Source: Clostridiales bacterium
GTDB taxonomy: Bacteria > Bacillota_A > Clostridia > Oscillospirales > Oscillospiraceae
Assembly (NCBI GenBank): GCA_022777455.1
Contig: JALFGI010000211.1
Location: forward strand, 1 to 22,190
Direction of reading: 5' to 3'
Length of the DNA: 22,190 bases
The translations under genes were made by a program, and so were the position numbers. Every line of letters begins with the position of its first letter. The stretch's first letter is position 1. The notes beneath the pieces were generated by a model. That model was not told the DNA's origin. It did no database searches and saw nothing but the letters and a program-made list of their open reading frames with translations. Positions 14,423 to 22,190 of this stretch are shown here, in pieces.

Positions 14423-17283
14423 TCTCCATCATCCTCTGGGACATTATCAATAAACTGGCTACTGATTGCTTCGCAGAAAATATACACGCCTCTGGTGTCG
14501 AATTCTCTGCAAATCTTGGAATACTGATTCTTTGCCTTTTCATCGCAACCGCCAAACAGCGTACTGCGTTTCTGCTTTGCCGCATCATCGAACAGGTACA
14601 TAATGACCTTGTTCTTGAAAATGCGAGTGAACACAGCGGGATCAATTATGTCGCCTTCTGGCAGATTCTTTTTGGAGATGAAGTACGGCCCCATCAGCTT
14701 ATCCTCATTCACTCTGTAGGTGAGCAATTCGCTGTTGATGGCTTTACGAAGATCGTTCCACTCAACAATTCGGCGGTATTCGCCCTGCCCAAGGATGACC
14801 TTTTTGCCCACAATTCCGGCTTCACTGTCATCAATGCCCAGATAGGTGAAGTCCCATCTACGCTTGAAAGCCGTATCCATTGGAAATACGCCTTGGTCGG
14901 CGCTGTTCATGGTAGCCCAGATGAACATATTGTCCGGGATGCGAATTTCAGAGTAATCGTCGGGATTACCGCCGAGTTCTCCCGCAAGATACTTTTTGAT
15001 GTCCTCGGATGCCTGGATCGGATACTCACTAATCTCGTCATCGCCGCGGTCAAGCAACTGGAACACATCACCAAATACAGCTGCAACATTAGCGCGATTG
15101 ATTTCCTCGATTACAAGCAGGAACGGCTTTGGCGCATCGGTTCTACTGTTCTGGAGGGCTTTCACATAGGTACGCATAAAAGGCCCCGGCACATAAGAAT
15201 ACGTGATAGCGTCTTTACCATCGCTATCCTTACATGGCACAGGCTTATATGTACCGACAAAATTAGCGTAGGAATAGTCCGGGTGGAAGGTCACACGCTC
15301 GTACTCACCGCCGTCCGCAAGCAGGGCATCCTTTTCATGGTTCAGCGTAAAACTCTTACCTGTGCCAGGAGCACCGAAGAGAATGCGGTTACGGGGGAAT
15401 TCGCTGTGGTAGCCAGTGTTGTAACAGATATCCTGGGCTGGTTCGTTTTTAGCTGTGGTGGCTTCTTCCGAATAATAATCCCAGAATATCTTATTGAACA
15501 TTACATTGGAAATACCACACTTGTTCGCATAGAAACGAATTTGGCCCATGCGAACAAACGGATATTTTTCTTTTTCTTCGCCGATTGCACCCAACACGGT
15601 TCTCTGGGCATAATCGCTATAATTTGTGGCAAAGAGTTCAGGATAGAGCATCTGGTAGTATTTCAAGAACCAGACTCTCTCAATATCGCCTTCGGTTACT
15701 TCGTGCAGGATTTGGTGCAGCTTTTTGTAATCTTCTAGGGTTGCCAACGGGCCGTATTCTTTGATTGCATTAGCACCCGACACGAGATGGTCTCTTAATT
15801 TTGTACCAACCTCAATAGCCTCTTCTTCGGTCAACTGACGAGGTTTTTGGTGTGAACCCGTCATCCACGCACCCTGGGTGGAATAGTACAGACCGTACTT
15901 GTACGCATTACCACCTTTGATGCTGCCAAAGGTGTCCTTGATCTGGGGTCCGAATTCCAATACGCGGCACACATTTTCTGAATTAGCGGCGTTAAGAAAA
16001 ATCGTATTCAGCATCTCTACACCAGATAGGGATGCTAAATAATCCGGGGAAAATTTCGCCTGAAAATCTGCCAGAAGCTGACTTGCTTCTTTATCAAGCG
16101 TAGGATACTCTGCTGCCTTTTTACGGAACCACTCCGGTGAAAACATATTGCTCGTATTGTCACGTTCAAGCAAAAAACGTTTGTAGAGATCGAGCCCTGC
16201 GGATAAGGAACCATTGCCACGGTTACGGTTAAACTCTTCGTATGTGCCATCAGCTTTGATGGCAGCAACAGCCCTTTCAAATATCTCCACATCTGCGATT
16301 TCAAAAACAGAGGTGAATGGTTTTATAGCACCTACAAACTGAGTAGCAACTGCTTTGAGCGCGCCAACATACTGATTTCTGGTATTTTCAGAATATGGTT
16401 CACCGTTTGCTTTCGGAAGAAGGGACAGCCAATCCTTAAAGGCACTCTCGTTATCGGTAAGAATGATTGCATTATCGGTATCTCCACAGCGTTTCCGTAC
16501 CGAAATATCAAGCAAAACTGACACCGGGTCAGTAATGCCAGAGTAAACATCCGGGAATTGCTGTGCAAGCAACTCCATGAGAGATTTTGTTGCTTCGGTA
16601 CACTCCTCATAATTAAATGCACGGAGACCGAGGTAAATATCAGAGAAGAGTTTGATAACCCGATTTATCCCTTCACCAAAAATGTCCGTATTTTGGGATA
16701 AGGCGATAATATCCGCCATGCGCTTTTCAATATTTAATTTGAAATAGCGCCCTGTGCGGTCTGTGGTTTCCTTACTTACACCACCACCAAAAACGCAGTC
16801 TTTGACGGTGAATACCGCTTCGTTTTCCGTGCCGACACCCGTGCTACACTCAAGCCACATTGACTGAAGCCAGTAATTATTTGCACTTAAGATGGATAAT
16901 TGCAAATTGCTCGGTGTTTTTACACCACAGGTAGGCGGTAGCATCATAAATGAAGATACTATTTTACTCGGCGCTATACGGTCAGTTCCGATGCCAAGTT
17001 TCATTGATGTCGAGCCGTTACCCCGCGGCTTAATCTCGTATTTTGCCTTTTCATCATCAATGATAACAGAGTGTTCTTCACCGTTTTCAGATCTGAAGAT
17101 GTACTTAAAAACTGCAGTTTTTCCATTCAAAGTTTCTGGAGAAGTCAGCTGACCGTTTTCATCGTAAAACCGCCCTCCCAAGAAAGCCTGACCACCACCA
17201 CTGTTTGCGTTGTAGGTGAAATGAAAATCTGCTTCGTGCCCAGAATATGTAGCATAGTCAGCTATTTCGTTGAAATATGACAT
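14419..17283 (-). CDS. McrB-like AAA+ restriction subunit (R1 of a LlaJI-type system)
   Basis: A 954-residue protein. The AAA+ domain is C-terminal, with Walker A GAPGTGKS (637-644), FHPDYSYANFVG (667-677), Walker B LLVIEEINRAN (722-732), sensor MNSADQ (792-797) and arginine-finger region FKRRW (806-810). This is the McrB pattern, which in known members prefers GTP. The 630 residues before it are not recognised. The first 180 are beta-rich and may hold the DNA-recognition module; 270-375 (DWLSLLP, then ENTRNQYVGALK) resembles helical spacer regions seen in other McrB-like proteins. The ribosome binding site is AGAGGTG before the ATG. It lies 19 bp after the second methylase and overlaps the nuclease gene by 4 bp. 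Confidence 0.87.
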   Translation of the reverse strand: MSYFNEIADYATYSGHEADFHFTYNANSGGGQAFLGGRFYDENGQLTSPETLNGKTAVFKYIFRSENGEEHSVIIDDEKAKYEIKPRGNGSTSMKLGIGTDRIAPSKIVSSFMMLPPTCGVKTPSNLQLSILSANNYWLQSMWLECSTGVGTENEAVFTVKDCVFGGGVSKETTDRTGRYFKLNIEKRMADIIALSQNTDIFGEGINRVIKLFSDIYLGLRAFNYEECTEATKSLMELLAQQFPDVYSGITDPVSVLLDISVRKRCGDTDNAIILTDNESAFKDWLSLLPKANGEPYSENTRNQYVGALKAVATQFVGAIKPFTSVFEIADVEIFERAVAAIKADGTYEEFNRNRGNGSLSAGLDLYKRFLLERDNTSNMFSPEWFRKKAAEYPTLDKEASQLLADFQAKFSPDYLASLSGVEMLNTIFLNAANSENVCRVLEFGPQIKDTFGSIKGGNAYKYGLYYSTQGAWMTGSHQKPRQLTEEEAIEVGTKLRDHLVSGANAIKEYGPLATLEDYKKLHQILHEVTEGDIERVWFLKYYQMLYPELFATNYSDYAQRTVLGAIGEEKEKYPFVRMGQIRFYANKCGISNVMFNKIFWDYYSEEATTAKNEPAQDICYNTGYHSEFPRNRILFGAPGTGKSFTLNHEKDALLADGGEYERVTFHPDYSYANFVGTYKPVPCKDSDGKDAITYSYVPGPFMRTYVKALQNSRTDAPKPFLLVIEEINRANVAAVFGDVFQLLDRGDDEISEYPIQASEDIKKYLAGELGGNPDDYSEIRIPDNMFIWATMNSADQGVFPMDTAFKRRWDFTYLGIDDSEAGIVGKKVILGQGEYRRIVEWNDLRKAINSELLTYRVNEDKLMGPYFISKKNLPEGDIIDPAVFTRIFKNKVIMYLFDDAAKQKRSTLFGGCDEKAKNQYSKICREFDTRGVYIFCEAISSQFIDNVPEDDGE

Positions 17284-17302
17284 ATATACACCTCTTTCTC
17301 AT

Positions 17303-18190
17303 TTATTCAGAATCATACTGTTTCACGCAATTTGCTACATACATGGCCAGAGCAGGCGGGACAGCATTTCCTATGGCAAGTTCCACATCTGTTTTTGCAC
17401 CAGGGAACTCAAAAGTATCAGGAAAAGTTTGAATGTACCCGCGCTCGCGTGTAGTTAAAGCACGAACGCCATCGCGAATATCTGCCTTATCTGCATGGTG
17501 ACGCTTGTAATTCTCTGGGATAGGCCTGTTAATTCCACGAATAGTTGCAGCTGGTTCATCTACTGAAAATACAGCCCGACGATTGTAGCTTCTCGGATGC
17601 ATATAGTAAAATTCCGTTTTCAGGGTGTCACCAAGGTAGTCTCGCACAGTCATCTGCTTGCTTGACAGGTTTGAAGCAAGCACCTCATCAAGAAAGCCAT
17701 CTTTTTCACCAAGCTTTCCAATCAGAAAAAATCTTTGTCGCTTTTGCGGCACACCACAGCGGCTTGCATCCAAAACCCGTGTAGTAATGCCATACCCAGC
17801 ATCTGATAGCATTTGTTTAAGTACTGTAAGGGTTGAAAAACGTTCAATATTATAAACATTTTCAAAAACCACCCACATAGGCTTTACCTCACTAACGATT
17901 TCCGCAAACTTTATTGTAAGGTTTGCCCGTTTCCCCAATTCTCGTTTTCCGGCTATAGAATAGTCCTGGCATGGGGGACCGCCCATTATGAGATCGGGTT
18001 GCAAATCAGATATTTGCTGTATAACATCATCTGTGCTCAAATCTCTTTTATAAATTGGATGAGAGAAATTGCTCTCATAGATCGTTATTGCAGCATCCCA
18101 GTTGTCAAATGCTGCGACAACATCGAATCCCGCGGTCTCGAAGCCTAAAGACATACCTCCGCACCCCGCAAATAAATCAATTACTCTCAT
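17303..18190 (-). CDS. DNA cytosine-C5 methyltransferase (second of a pair)
   Basis: A 295-residue m5C methylase with all key motifs: I DLFAGCGGMSLG (5-16), IV GGPPCQDYS with catalytic Cys74, VI ENV (110-112), VIII QKRQRFFLIG (149-158), IX RALTTRERGYIQTFPD (243-258) and X GNAVPP (274-279). The target-recognition segment (about 180-240) is short. It begins inside the end of the other methylase gene (14-bp overlap). The two proteins share most motif-flanking sequence (DYLGD, YNRR-VFSV-EP, TIR, DRPIP/NRPIP), which suggests an old duplication. By analogy with LlaJI, each would protect one strand of an asymmetric site. No start other than the ATG at 18190 is needed. Confidence 0.92.
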   Translation of the reverse strand: MRVIDLFAGCGGMSLGFETAGFDVVAAFDNWDAAITIYESNFSHPIYKRDLSTDDVIQQISDLQPDLIMGGPPCQDYSIAGKRELGKRANLTIKFAEIVSEVKPMWVVFENVYNIERFSTLTVLKQMLSDAGYGITTRVLDASRCGVPQKRQRFFLIGKLGEKDGFLDEVLASNLSSKQMTVRDYLGDTLKTEFYYMHPRSYNRRAVFSVDEPAATIRGINRPIPENYKRHHADKADIRDGVRALTTRERGYIQTFPDTFEFPGAKTDVELAIGNAVPPALAMYVANCVKQYDSE

Positions 18191-19109
18191 CGTTCTCTCT
18201 ACTTTCTTCTGTCATTTTGTACCTCATAAGCGCTGTACCCACATACTTTGCCAAATTGACTGGTACAGCGTTCCCAATCATGGAGTTAATATCAGATTTT
18301 CCCCCTACAAATTGAAAACTTTCAGGGAATGTCTGTATATAACTTCTTTCTTTCGGGGTCAGACAACGCACTTTCTCAACTGGGACCGGGTCGTTAGGGT
18401 GCCCTTTATAACCTTTTGGGATTGGACGGTCGACTGCGCGGATAGTCATAGAAGGTTCGTATACACTGAAAACGCCGCGGCGATTGTAGTTAGTTGGAAC
18501 ACGGAAATAATAATCTATTCCGAGCGAATCACCGAGATAGTCGTGTATGCTCATTGGCTCCTGCGCCAGATTACGCTTCAGTTCTTCATCCAGGAAACCG
18601 TCGGAAGCGCCAAGCACACCCACAACAAACATTCTTTTCCTCGTTTGTGGTACTCCGCAGTATGCGGCATCCAGAACCATTTGAGTTAGCCCATAACCGG
18701 CTGCACGGAAATTCGAAATAACGATCTGGAAAGATTTTGTATTCCGAATTGTTGCTACATTTTCCATGACAAAGTATTTAGGACGAACAATGCTGACAAT
18801 TTGTGAATAACAGATTGAGAGAACAGCCCTTCCCCGAGTTTCGTCTTGAAGCCCTGCAGTTGAAAAATCTTGGCACGGCGGTCCTCCAATGATCAAATCA
18901 GGGGTATAGTCTCTGATTTTCTTAACTGCCTCATCTACATTCACGAGATCTTGCTCAATAACCGGATGGTTAAAATTCATTTCATAAACACGAATTGCAG
19001 CTTTCCAATTATCAAAACCTGCAACAACATCAAAACCGGCACGCTCAAATCCTAGAGACATACCTCCGCAGCCGCAGAATAAATCTACGCACCTTATTCT
19101 TTCTGCCAT
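18177..19109 (-). CDS. DNA cytosine-C5 methyltransferase (first of a pair)
   Basis: A 310-residue m5C methylase. Motif I is DLFCGCGGMSLG (9-20), motif IV GGPPCQDFS with catalytic Cys79, motif VI ENV (116-118), motif VIII QTRKRMFVVG and motif X GNAVP. It is a paralogue of the next gene over its whole length. The clearest differences are at the C-terminal tail and in the recognition segment (YFRVPTN versus YMHPRS; GHPNDPVP versus HHADKADI). That is what is expected if the two enzymes modify different strands of one asymmetric site. It lies 33 bp downstream of a small Cro/C1-type regulator gene, a common layout for controlled restriction-modification loci. Confidence 0.92.
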   Translation of the reverse strand: MAERIRCVDLFCGCGGMSLGFERAGFDVVAGFDNWKAAIRVYEMNFNHPVIEQDLVNVDEAVKKIRDYTPDLIIGGPPCQDFSTAGLQDETRGRAVLSICYSQIVSIVRPKYFVMENVATIRNTKSFQIVISNFRAAGYGLTQMVLDAAYCGVPQTRKRMFVVGVLGASDGFLDEELKRNLAQEPMSIHDYLGDSLGIDYYFRVPTNYNRRGVFSVYEPSMTIRAVDRPIPKGYKGHPNDPVPVEKVRCLTPKERSYIQTFPESFQFVGGKSDINSMIGNAVPVNLAKYVGTALMRYKMTEESRENDESN

Positions 19110-19142
19110 CTTACCTATTTCCTTCCGTCATATGTGCTTGCA

Positions 19143-19346
19143 TTAATTATCTATCGTCTCCATGATGTCATCTAGGTGGCAATCCATTGCCTCACAAATA
19201 CGGAGAAGAACATCCGTTGTGATATTATCACCCTTCCCTAGCTTTGCTATAGAGGCGGAACTAATACCAGCTTTTTCCTTCAAGTCACTTTTTTTCATGT
19301 TCTTGTCGATAAGCATCTTCCATAATTTGTTGTAGCTGATACGCAT
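19143..19346 (-). CDS. Small Cro/C1-type (XRE) regulator, C-protein-like
   Basis: A 67-residue DNA-binding protein made almost entirely of one Cro/C1 helix-turn-helix domain (DLKEKAGISSASIAKLGKGD around 21-40). Its size and position before two methylase genes fit a controller protein of restriction-modification systems, which delays nuclease production until DNA is methylated. Ribosome binding site AAAGGAG precedes the ATG. It lies only 13 bp after the ATPase gene, so any promoter of its own would have to be inside that gene. The same small XRE proteins also occur as plain regulators in Clostridial ICEs. Confidence 0.8.
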   Translation of the reverse strand: MRISYNKLWKMLIDKNMKKSDLKEKAGISSASIAKLGKGDNITTDVLLRICEAMDCHLDDIMETIDN

Positions 19347-19359
19347 TGCTATTTCTCCT

Positions 19360-21642
19360 TTACTGATTTCCCATCATCATGTCATAGTGCTGCTTCTGTT
19401 CCATAGCATCAAATATCATTTCAAAAATCCTCCGGCATTCCTCGGGATCTAGGCAGTCCTCAACGAAATCCATGCCGTCACTCATGCCGATAGAGCTTGC
19501 ATTGATGTACGAGAGCATTGCAGACGCCAACTGAAATTTTTCTTCATCATCATTTCCATCGGCATCCTTAAATCGCCCTTCTGTTTTGCCCTGCACTAAA
19601 ATTACTTGACGTAGCTGTGAACCTTCATATCCACATAGCTGAAGGAAGTAATACTCAAGAATACGACGAATGACATTCATCAGCGGGACAGCCGACTTTA
19701 TTTCTTTATACTCATCCCAGAGGGCGGCATAAGAATTCTTGACAGGATTTACATTTATCCGTTCTGTCGGTGCATTCGGATTAACATCATCGCACAGTCT
19801 AATAGTAGATTTTGTGCCGATCTTACGGATCAGATAGAACGATGCGTAATCGTACTTCGCCACATAACTGTAGGAAACTTCTCTGTGGAAATACGCGTTA
19901 TGGGTTAGAATGAAAATCTGCTTGATGAAATTACCTTCAGCTGTTCGATTCCGGTTATCCGCATTGTTTCTACAAATCTCAATCATCTGCCGCACAAGAG
20001 TGCTTACGATGAACAGCGAACCGCTGTCCATGCTGGAAACAGGGTCATCAATGACAACGATTTTCTCCCTGGTTTCACCGTCAGCAGAGTCGCTGCCGTG
20101 TACCAGATGGTAGAAATACAGGAACGCAATGAAATTCTTTTCGCCCTCACTCAGATTATCTGCTATAGTGCCATCGGGACGGCGCACTTCATATACATTG
20201 TCAACTCCAGCCTTTGGTTCGAGGCTGAAGCCTCGCATACCTGAATCACGCAACATGAGATTGATGCTGTCCTTGGCAGTGTCAGTTTCCACGGTTTTTC
20301 CTCGGAGAGTCTTGAGTTGCGTCTTGATTCCATCCAGAGTGGCGTTGTGCGCCTTGATCTCCGCATCTAGGGCATCCAATTCTGCCTGCATATCGCCATC
20401 ATCTTTTCTGTAGGTTGTGATCACGTCGTTAAGCATGAAGGCAAGCAGACCAAACACGGCATCGGTGCATTCGGTTCGCTTGGTGGGGCCCGCCGCTACA
20501 ATCGCGTTATTTGCATCGATCAACACATTAAATTCGTTGATGATAGCAGACAATTCCTCAAGAATAGGGCGAATGTCTGTAAGAGTTACCGTAGAAGCTG
20601 GGTTCTCGGTCTTGGCCTTTATTGTTTCGATGTTGGCCTGAATAGCCGCCTTGAGGACAGCCAACTTGTCGCTATACGGCTTGAGGTCAATCTGAGGATA
20701 CAGTTCACTCGGTGTTGACTGCAAAGGAACAAATAAATCATTGGCAGCCTTTTTATATCGAACCAGGAATTCGCCCAAAAGACGCAGATTGTCCTGGTAT
20801 CTATTATCAAAGCTGGCAATAAAGGTCTGCTCAAAATCTGAGGGCAATTCACCGCCGCAATACGGGCATCTTCCGTTGGCATTGTGAGAATACGCATCGT
20901 GACCCTGCCGCATCCATTCTGTTGCGCCGATTTCACGCAAGAAACCAGCAAGTTCTGTATCCGCACTATTTACAATTGGCTTACCCAGAATATCGCGTCC
21001 GTCCACTGTATCTATGACCGTTGGATCTGCAATGGTGTTGAATCTCTGATAGCGTTTTGCTGTTTCGGAATATGCAGATTCATAAAGGCGACGTAGTTTT
21101 TCAATATCTATATCAGCAGGAGCGTGTTTTAGAATTTCCCGGACGAACGGATCGGATTTTCCTTTCTTATCCATTGTACCTGGGAATTCTTCGCGGATCG
21201 TTCTGCCACGCTCCCAACACTCCTTAAGGAAGTCCCTGTGAAGTTTGTCCTTGGCTGTCGCAGTATTTCTGCGCTTATCGGTTGCCTCAGTCAGCAGTTT
21301 CTTTACACGGGTGCGTTCTTCAGTGGCCTCATCAATCTGTTTCTGAATTTCAGCATTCTTCGCATTAAGGGTAAACACACCTTTCATATTGCGGTAGCTG
21401 CGGAAGTTCTCATCAATAAAATCCTGGTTATACACCAACGGTAAATAATCAGCCGCTGTTCGTCCGGGAGCATAGGTTACGCCTGCACCATTTTTAATAG
21501 CTTTTGCAATCGTGGATTTACCCGCACCGTTGTTTCCGAAGAAGAAATTTACATAGGTCGGCTCGATATAGGCCGGGCTGTCCTTATAGCTTGCGTCCGT
21601 CAAATCGATGCGAATTATCTCTGATTTGATTTTTCCAGCCAT
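19360..21642 (-). CDS. PrrC/RloC-like (AAA_13) ABC-type ATPase with a CPYC motif
   Basis: A 760-residue ATPase of the family that includes the anticodon nucleases PrrC and RloC. It has Walker A GNNGAGKST (36-44), ABC signature LSEGEKNF (497-504), Walker B IVVIDDPVSSMDS (528-540) and H-loop LTHN (579-582). Between them is a long helical region (about 95-450) holding CPYC (259-262), similar to the zinc-hook CxxC of RloC or Rad50. After the ATPase, Arg659 and Glu663 keep the spacing of the proposed PrrC nuclease pair, but the expected downstream His is absent; the only later His is 752. It may thus be an altered nuclease or a pure sensor ATPase. The ribosome binding site is GGAGG. It is flanked by an unknown gene (12 bp) and the XRE gene (13 bp). 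Confidence 0.8.
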   Translation of the reverse strand: MAGKIKSEIIRIDLTDASYKDSPAYIEPTYVNFFFGNNGAGKSTIAKAIKNGAGVTYAPGRTAADYLPLVYNQDFIDENFRSYRNMKGVFTLNAKNAEIQKQIDEATEERTRVKKLLTEATDKRRNTATAKDKLHRDFLKECWERGRTIREEFPGTMDKKGKSDPFVREILKHAPADIDIEKLRRLYESAYSETAKRYQRFNTIADPTVIDTVDGRDILGKPIVNSADTELAGFLREIGATEWMRQGHDAYSHNANGRCPYCGGELPSDFEQTFIASFDNRYQDNLRLLGEFLVRYKKAANDLFVPLQSTPSELYPQIDLKPYSDKLAVLKAAIQANIETIKAKTENPASTVTLTDIRPILEELSAIINEFNVLIDANNAIVAAGPTKRTECTDAVFGLLAFMLNDVITTYRKDDGDMQAELDALDAEIKAHNATLDGIKTQLKTLRGKTVETDTAKDSINLMLRDSGMRGFSLEPKAGVDNVYEVRRPDGTIADNLSEGEKNFIAFLYFYHLVHGSDSADGETREKIVVIDDPVSSMDSGSLFIVSTLVRQMIEICRNNADNRNRTAEGNFIKQIFILTHNAYFHREVSYSYVAKYDYASFYLIRKIGTKSTIRLCDDVNPNAPTERINVNPVKNSYAALWDEYKEIKSAVPLMNVIRRILEYYFLQLCGYEGSQLRQVILVQGKTEGRFKDADGNDDEEKFQLASAMLSYINASSIGMSDGMDFVEDCLDPEECRRIFEMIFDAMEQKQHYDMMMGNQ

Positions 21643-21654
21643 AAAGACACCTCC

Positions 21655-22190
21655 TTATACGGGCATTGGTATACCGGGGATTCCAGCTTCCTTAAATGCC
21701 TCAAATACATTCACCTTACGAACGGACCAGGCGCTATGGTTAAGATCCGTAATTGCACAGTCCATATTCAATCCGAAGAACATGGCATTCCGCTTATCGC
21801 ACAGCCTAATCTGCTGTATCGGAGCAATTGGCTTAAATGCTATTTTAATGTTTTTCCCGACCTTCATTACCTTCTGAATGTAGCAAAACATACAGTATTG
21901 GGTTGGGGATGTTACACCTTTCATCTCGGTGTTTTCCTGGCAGATAATTGCCGGGAAACGCTTCAATTCCTCAATTCCCTCATCGGTGAGGGTAGAGCAT
22001 CTTTCATATATCTCTGGTGGAACATTATATTTGGTCAAAGCACGGTTTGCAATTACAGATACCACACCGTCTTTGAAAACATCCTCATCGCAGGTGACAA
22101 TCAGCTGATAGTACTCCTTACTGAAGGACTGGATGGCGATCATCATCTCAGCCGATGAATCCGCCATTTGAGGGTAGTTGATATTGTATG
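21655..22190 (-). CDS. Unknown protein upstream of the RloC-like ATPase (5' end outside the window)
   Basis: The minus-strand frame ends at 21655 and is open to the window edge. An internal ATG at 22167 has no ribosome binding site, and the codons before it (YNINYPQ) look like protein, so the real start is probably to the right. At least 178 residues are visible. I do not recognise the family. It contains a CxxC (YCMFCYI) in the middle, a beta-rich stretch after it and ends in GIPGIPMPV. It has no membrane segment. The stop lies 12 bp before the ATPase start, so the two are very likely co-translated partners. Confidence 0.65.
   Translation of the reverse strand, partial: YNINYPQMADSSAEMMIAIQSFSKEYYQLIVTCDEDVFKDGVVSVIANRALTKYNVPPEIYERCSTLTDEGIEELKRFPAIICQENTEMKGVTSPTQYCMFCYIQKVMKVGKNIKIAFKPIAPIQQIRLCDKRNAMFFGLNMDCAITDLNHSAWSVRKVNVFEAFKEAGIPGIPMPV

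Larger units (their letters stand above)
4145..22190 (-). mobile_element. Partial Tn1549/CTn-like integrative conjugative (or mobilizable) element with defence cargo
   Basis: The block 4289-11809 carries relaxase, CD1845-like membrane protein, MobC, DUF3848/3849 protein and giant SNF2/methylase protein, all on one strand. This set recurs in Clostridial ICEs. The left boundary is placed at the inverted repeat 4145-4180, where host-like metabolic genes give way; this is inferred. From about 11900 the content is a defence cassette. Whether the cassette is cargo inside the ICE or a neighbouring island cannot be decided here. No integrase, VirB4, VirD4 or topoisomerase is in the window, so the element is incomplete within it and the right end is not seen. 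Confidence 0.65.

Noticed and set aside
19360..21642. The ATPase as Rad50/SMC repair protein, Gabija or OLD nuclease
   Set aside because: The IDDPVSSMDS Walker B, the position of the signature and the C-terminal extension fit the PrrC/RloC (AAA_13) group better. There is no Toprim domain or MukB/Mre11 partner.
1..22190. CRISPR arrays, tRNA and rRNA genes
   Set aside because: No regularly spaced direct repeats and no tRNA- or rRNA-like stretches were seen on either strand by eye.

Overview
The window looks like chromosomal DNA of a gut-type Clostridia (Bacillota, possibly Oscillospirales). This is inferred from strong AGGAGG-type ribosome binding sites, several TTG starts, moderate-to-high GC host genes, and a mobile-element gene set (MobC, MOBP-type relaxase, CD1845-like membrane protein, DUF3848/DUF3849 protein, SNF2-type helicase/N6-methylase) typical of Tn1549/CTn-like integrative conjugative elements (ICEs) of that group. 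I had no database access, so taxonomy and family names rest on recognisable motifs.

Region 1 (1-3850) is host-like metabolic DNA. A partial PucR-type regulator (minus strand) faces a three-gene plus-strand operon: an unrecognised Cys-rich protein, a GcvT-like folate-dependent aminomethyl/methyl-transferase and a classical short-chain dehydrogenase. The operon closes with a strong hairpin. It looks like a small regulated catabolic unit, perhaps for demethylation plus oxidation; the substrate is unknown.

Region 2 (about 3850-11900) starts with an Lrp/AsnC ligand-binding domain that has no DNA-binding half. It abuts a 13-bp perfect inverted repeat and a cluster of hairpins that I take as the end of the ICE. 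All genes from here on are on the minus strand: relaxase, CD1845-like membrane protein, MobC, DUF3848/3849 protein and a 1513-residue helicase/methylase. That last protein starts abruptly at methylase motif I, so its front is missing. No integrase is visible near this end.

Region 3 (about 11900-22190) is a more AT-rich defence cassette joined to the broken end of the helicase gene. In transcription order (right to left) it encodes a partial protein of unknown function with a CxxC motif, a PrrC/RloC-like (AAA_13) ABC-type ATPase with a CPYC motif, a small Cro/C1-type regulator, two overlapping paralogous cytosine-C5 methyltransferases, a McrB-like AAA+ protein, a LlaJI-family nuclease and an Mrr-family nuclease. 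The two-methylase/McrB-like/LlaJI-nuclease core matches the architecture known for LlaJI, whose asymmetric site needs one methylase per strand. Spacing of 12-33 bp or short overlaps suggests one operon ending at the hairpin at 11892-11933. The most interesting possibility is that the ATPase pair is a second-line sensor coupled to this restriction system, as PrrC is coupled to EcoprrI.
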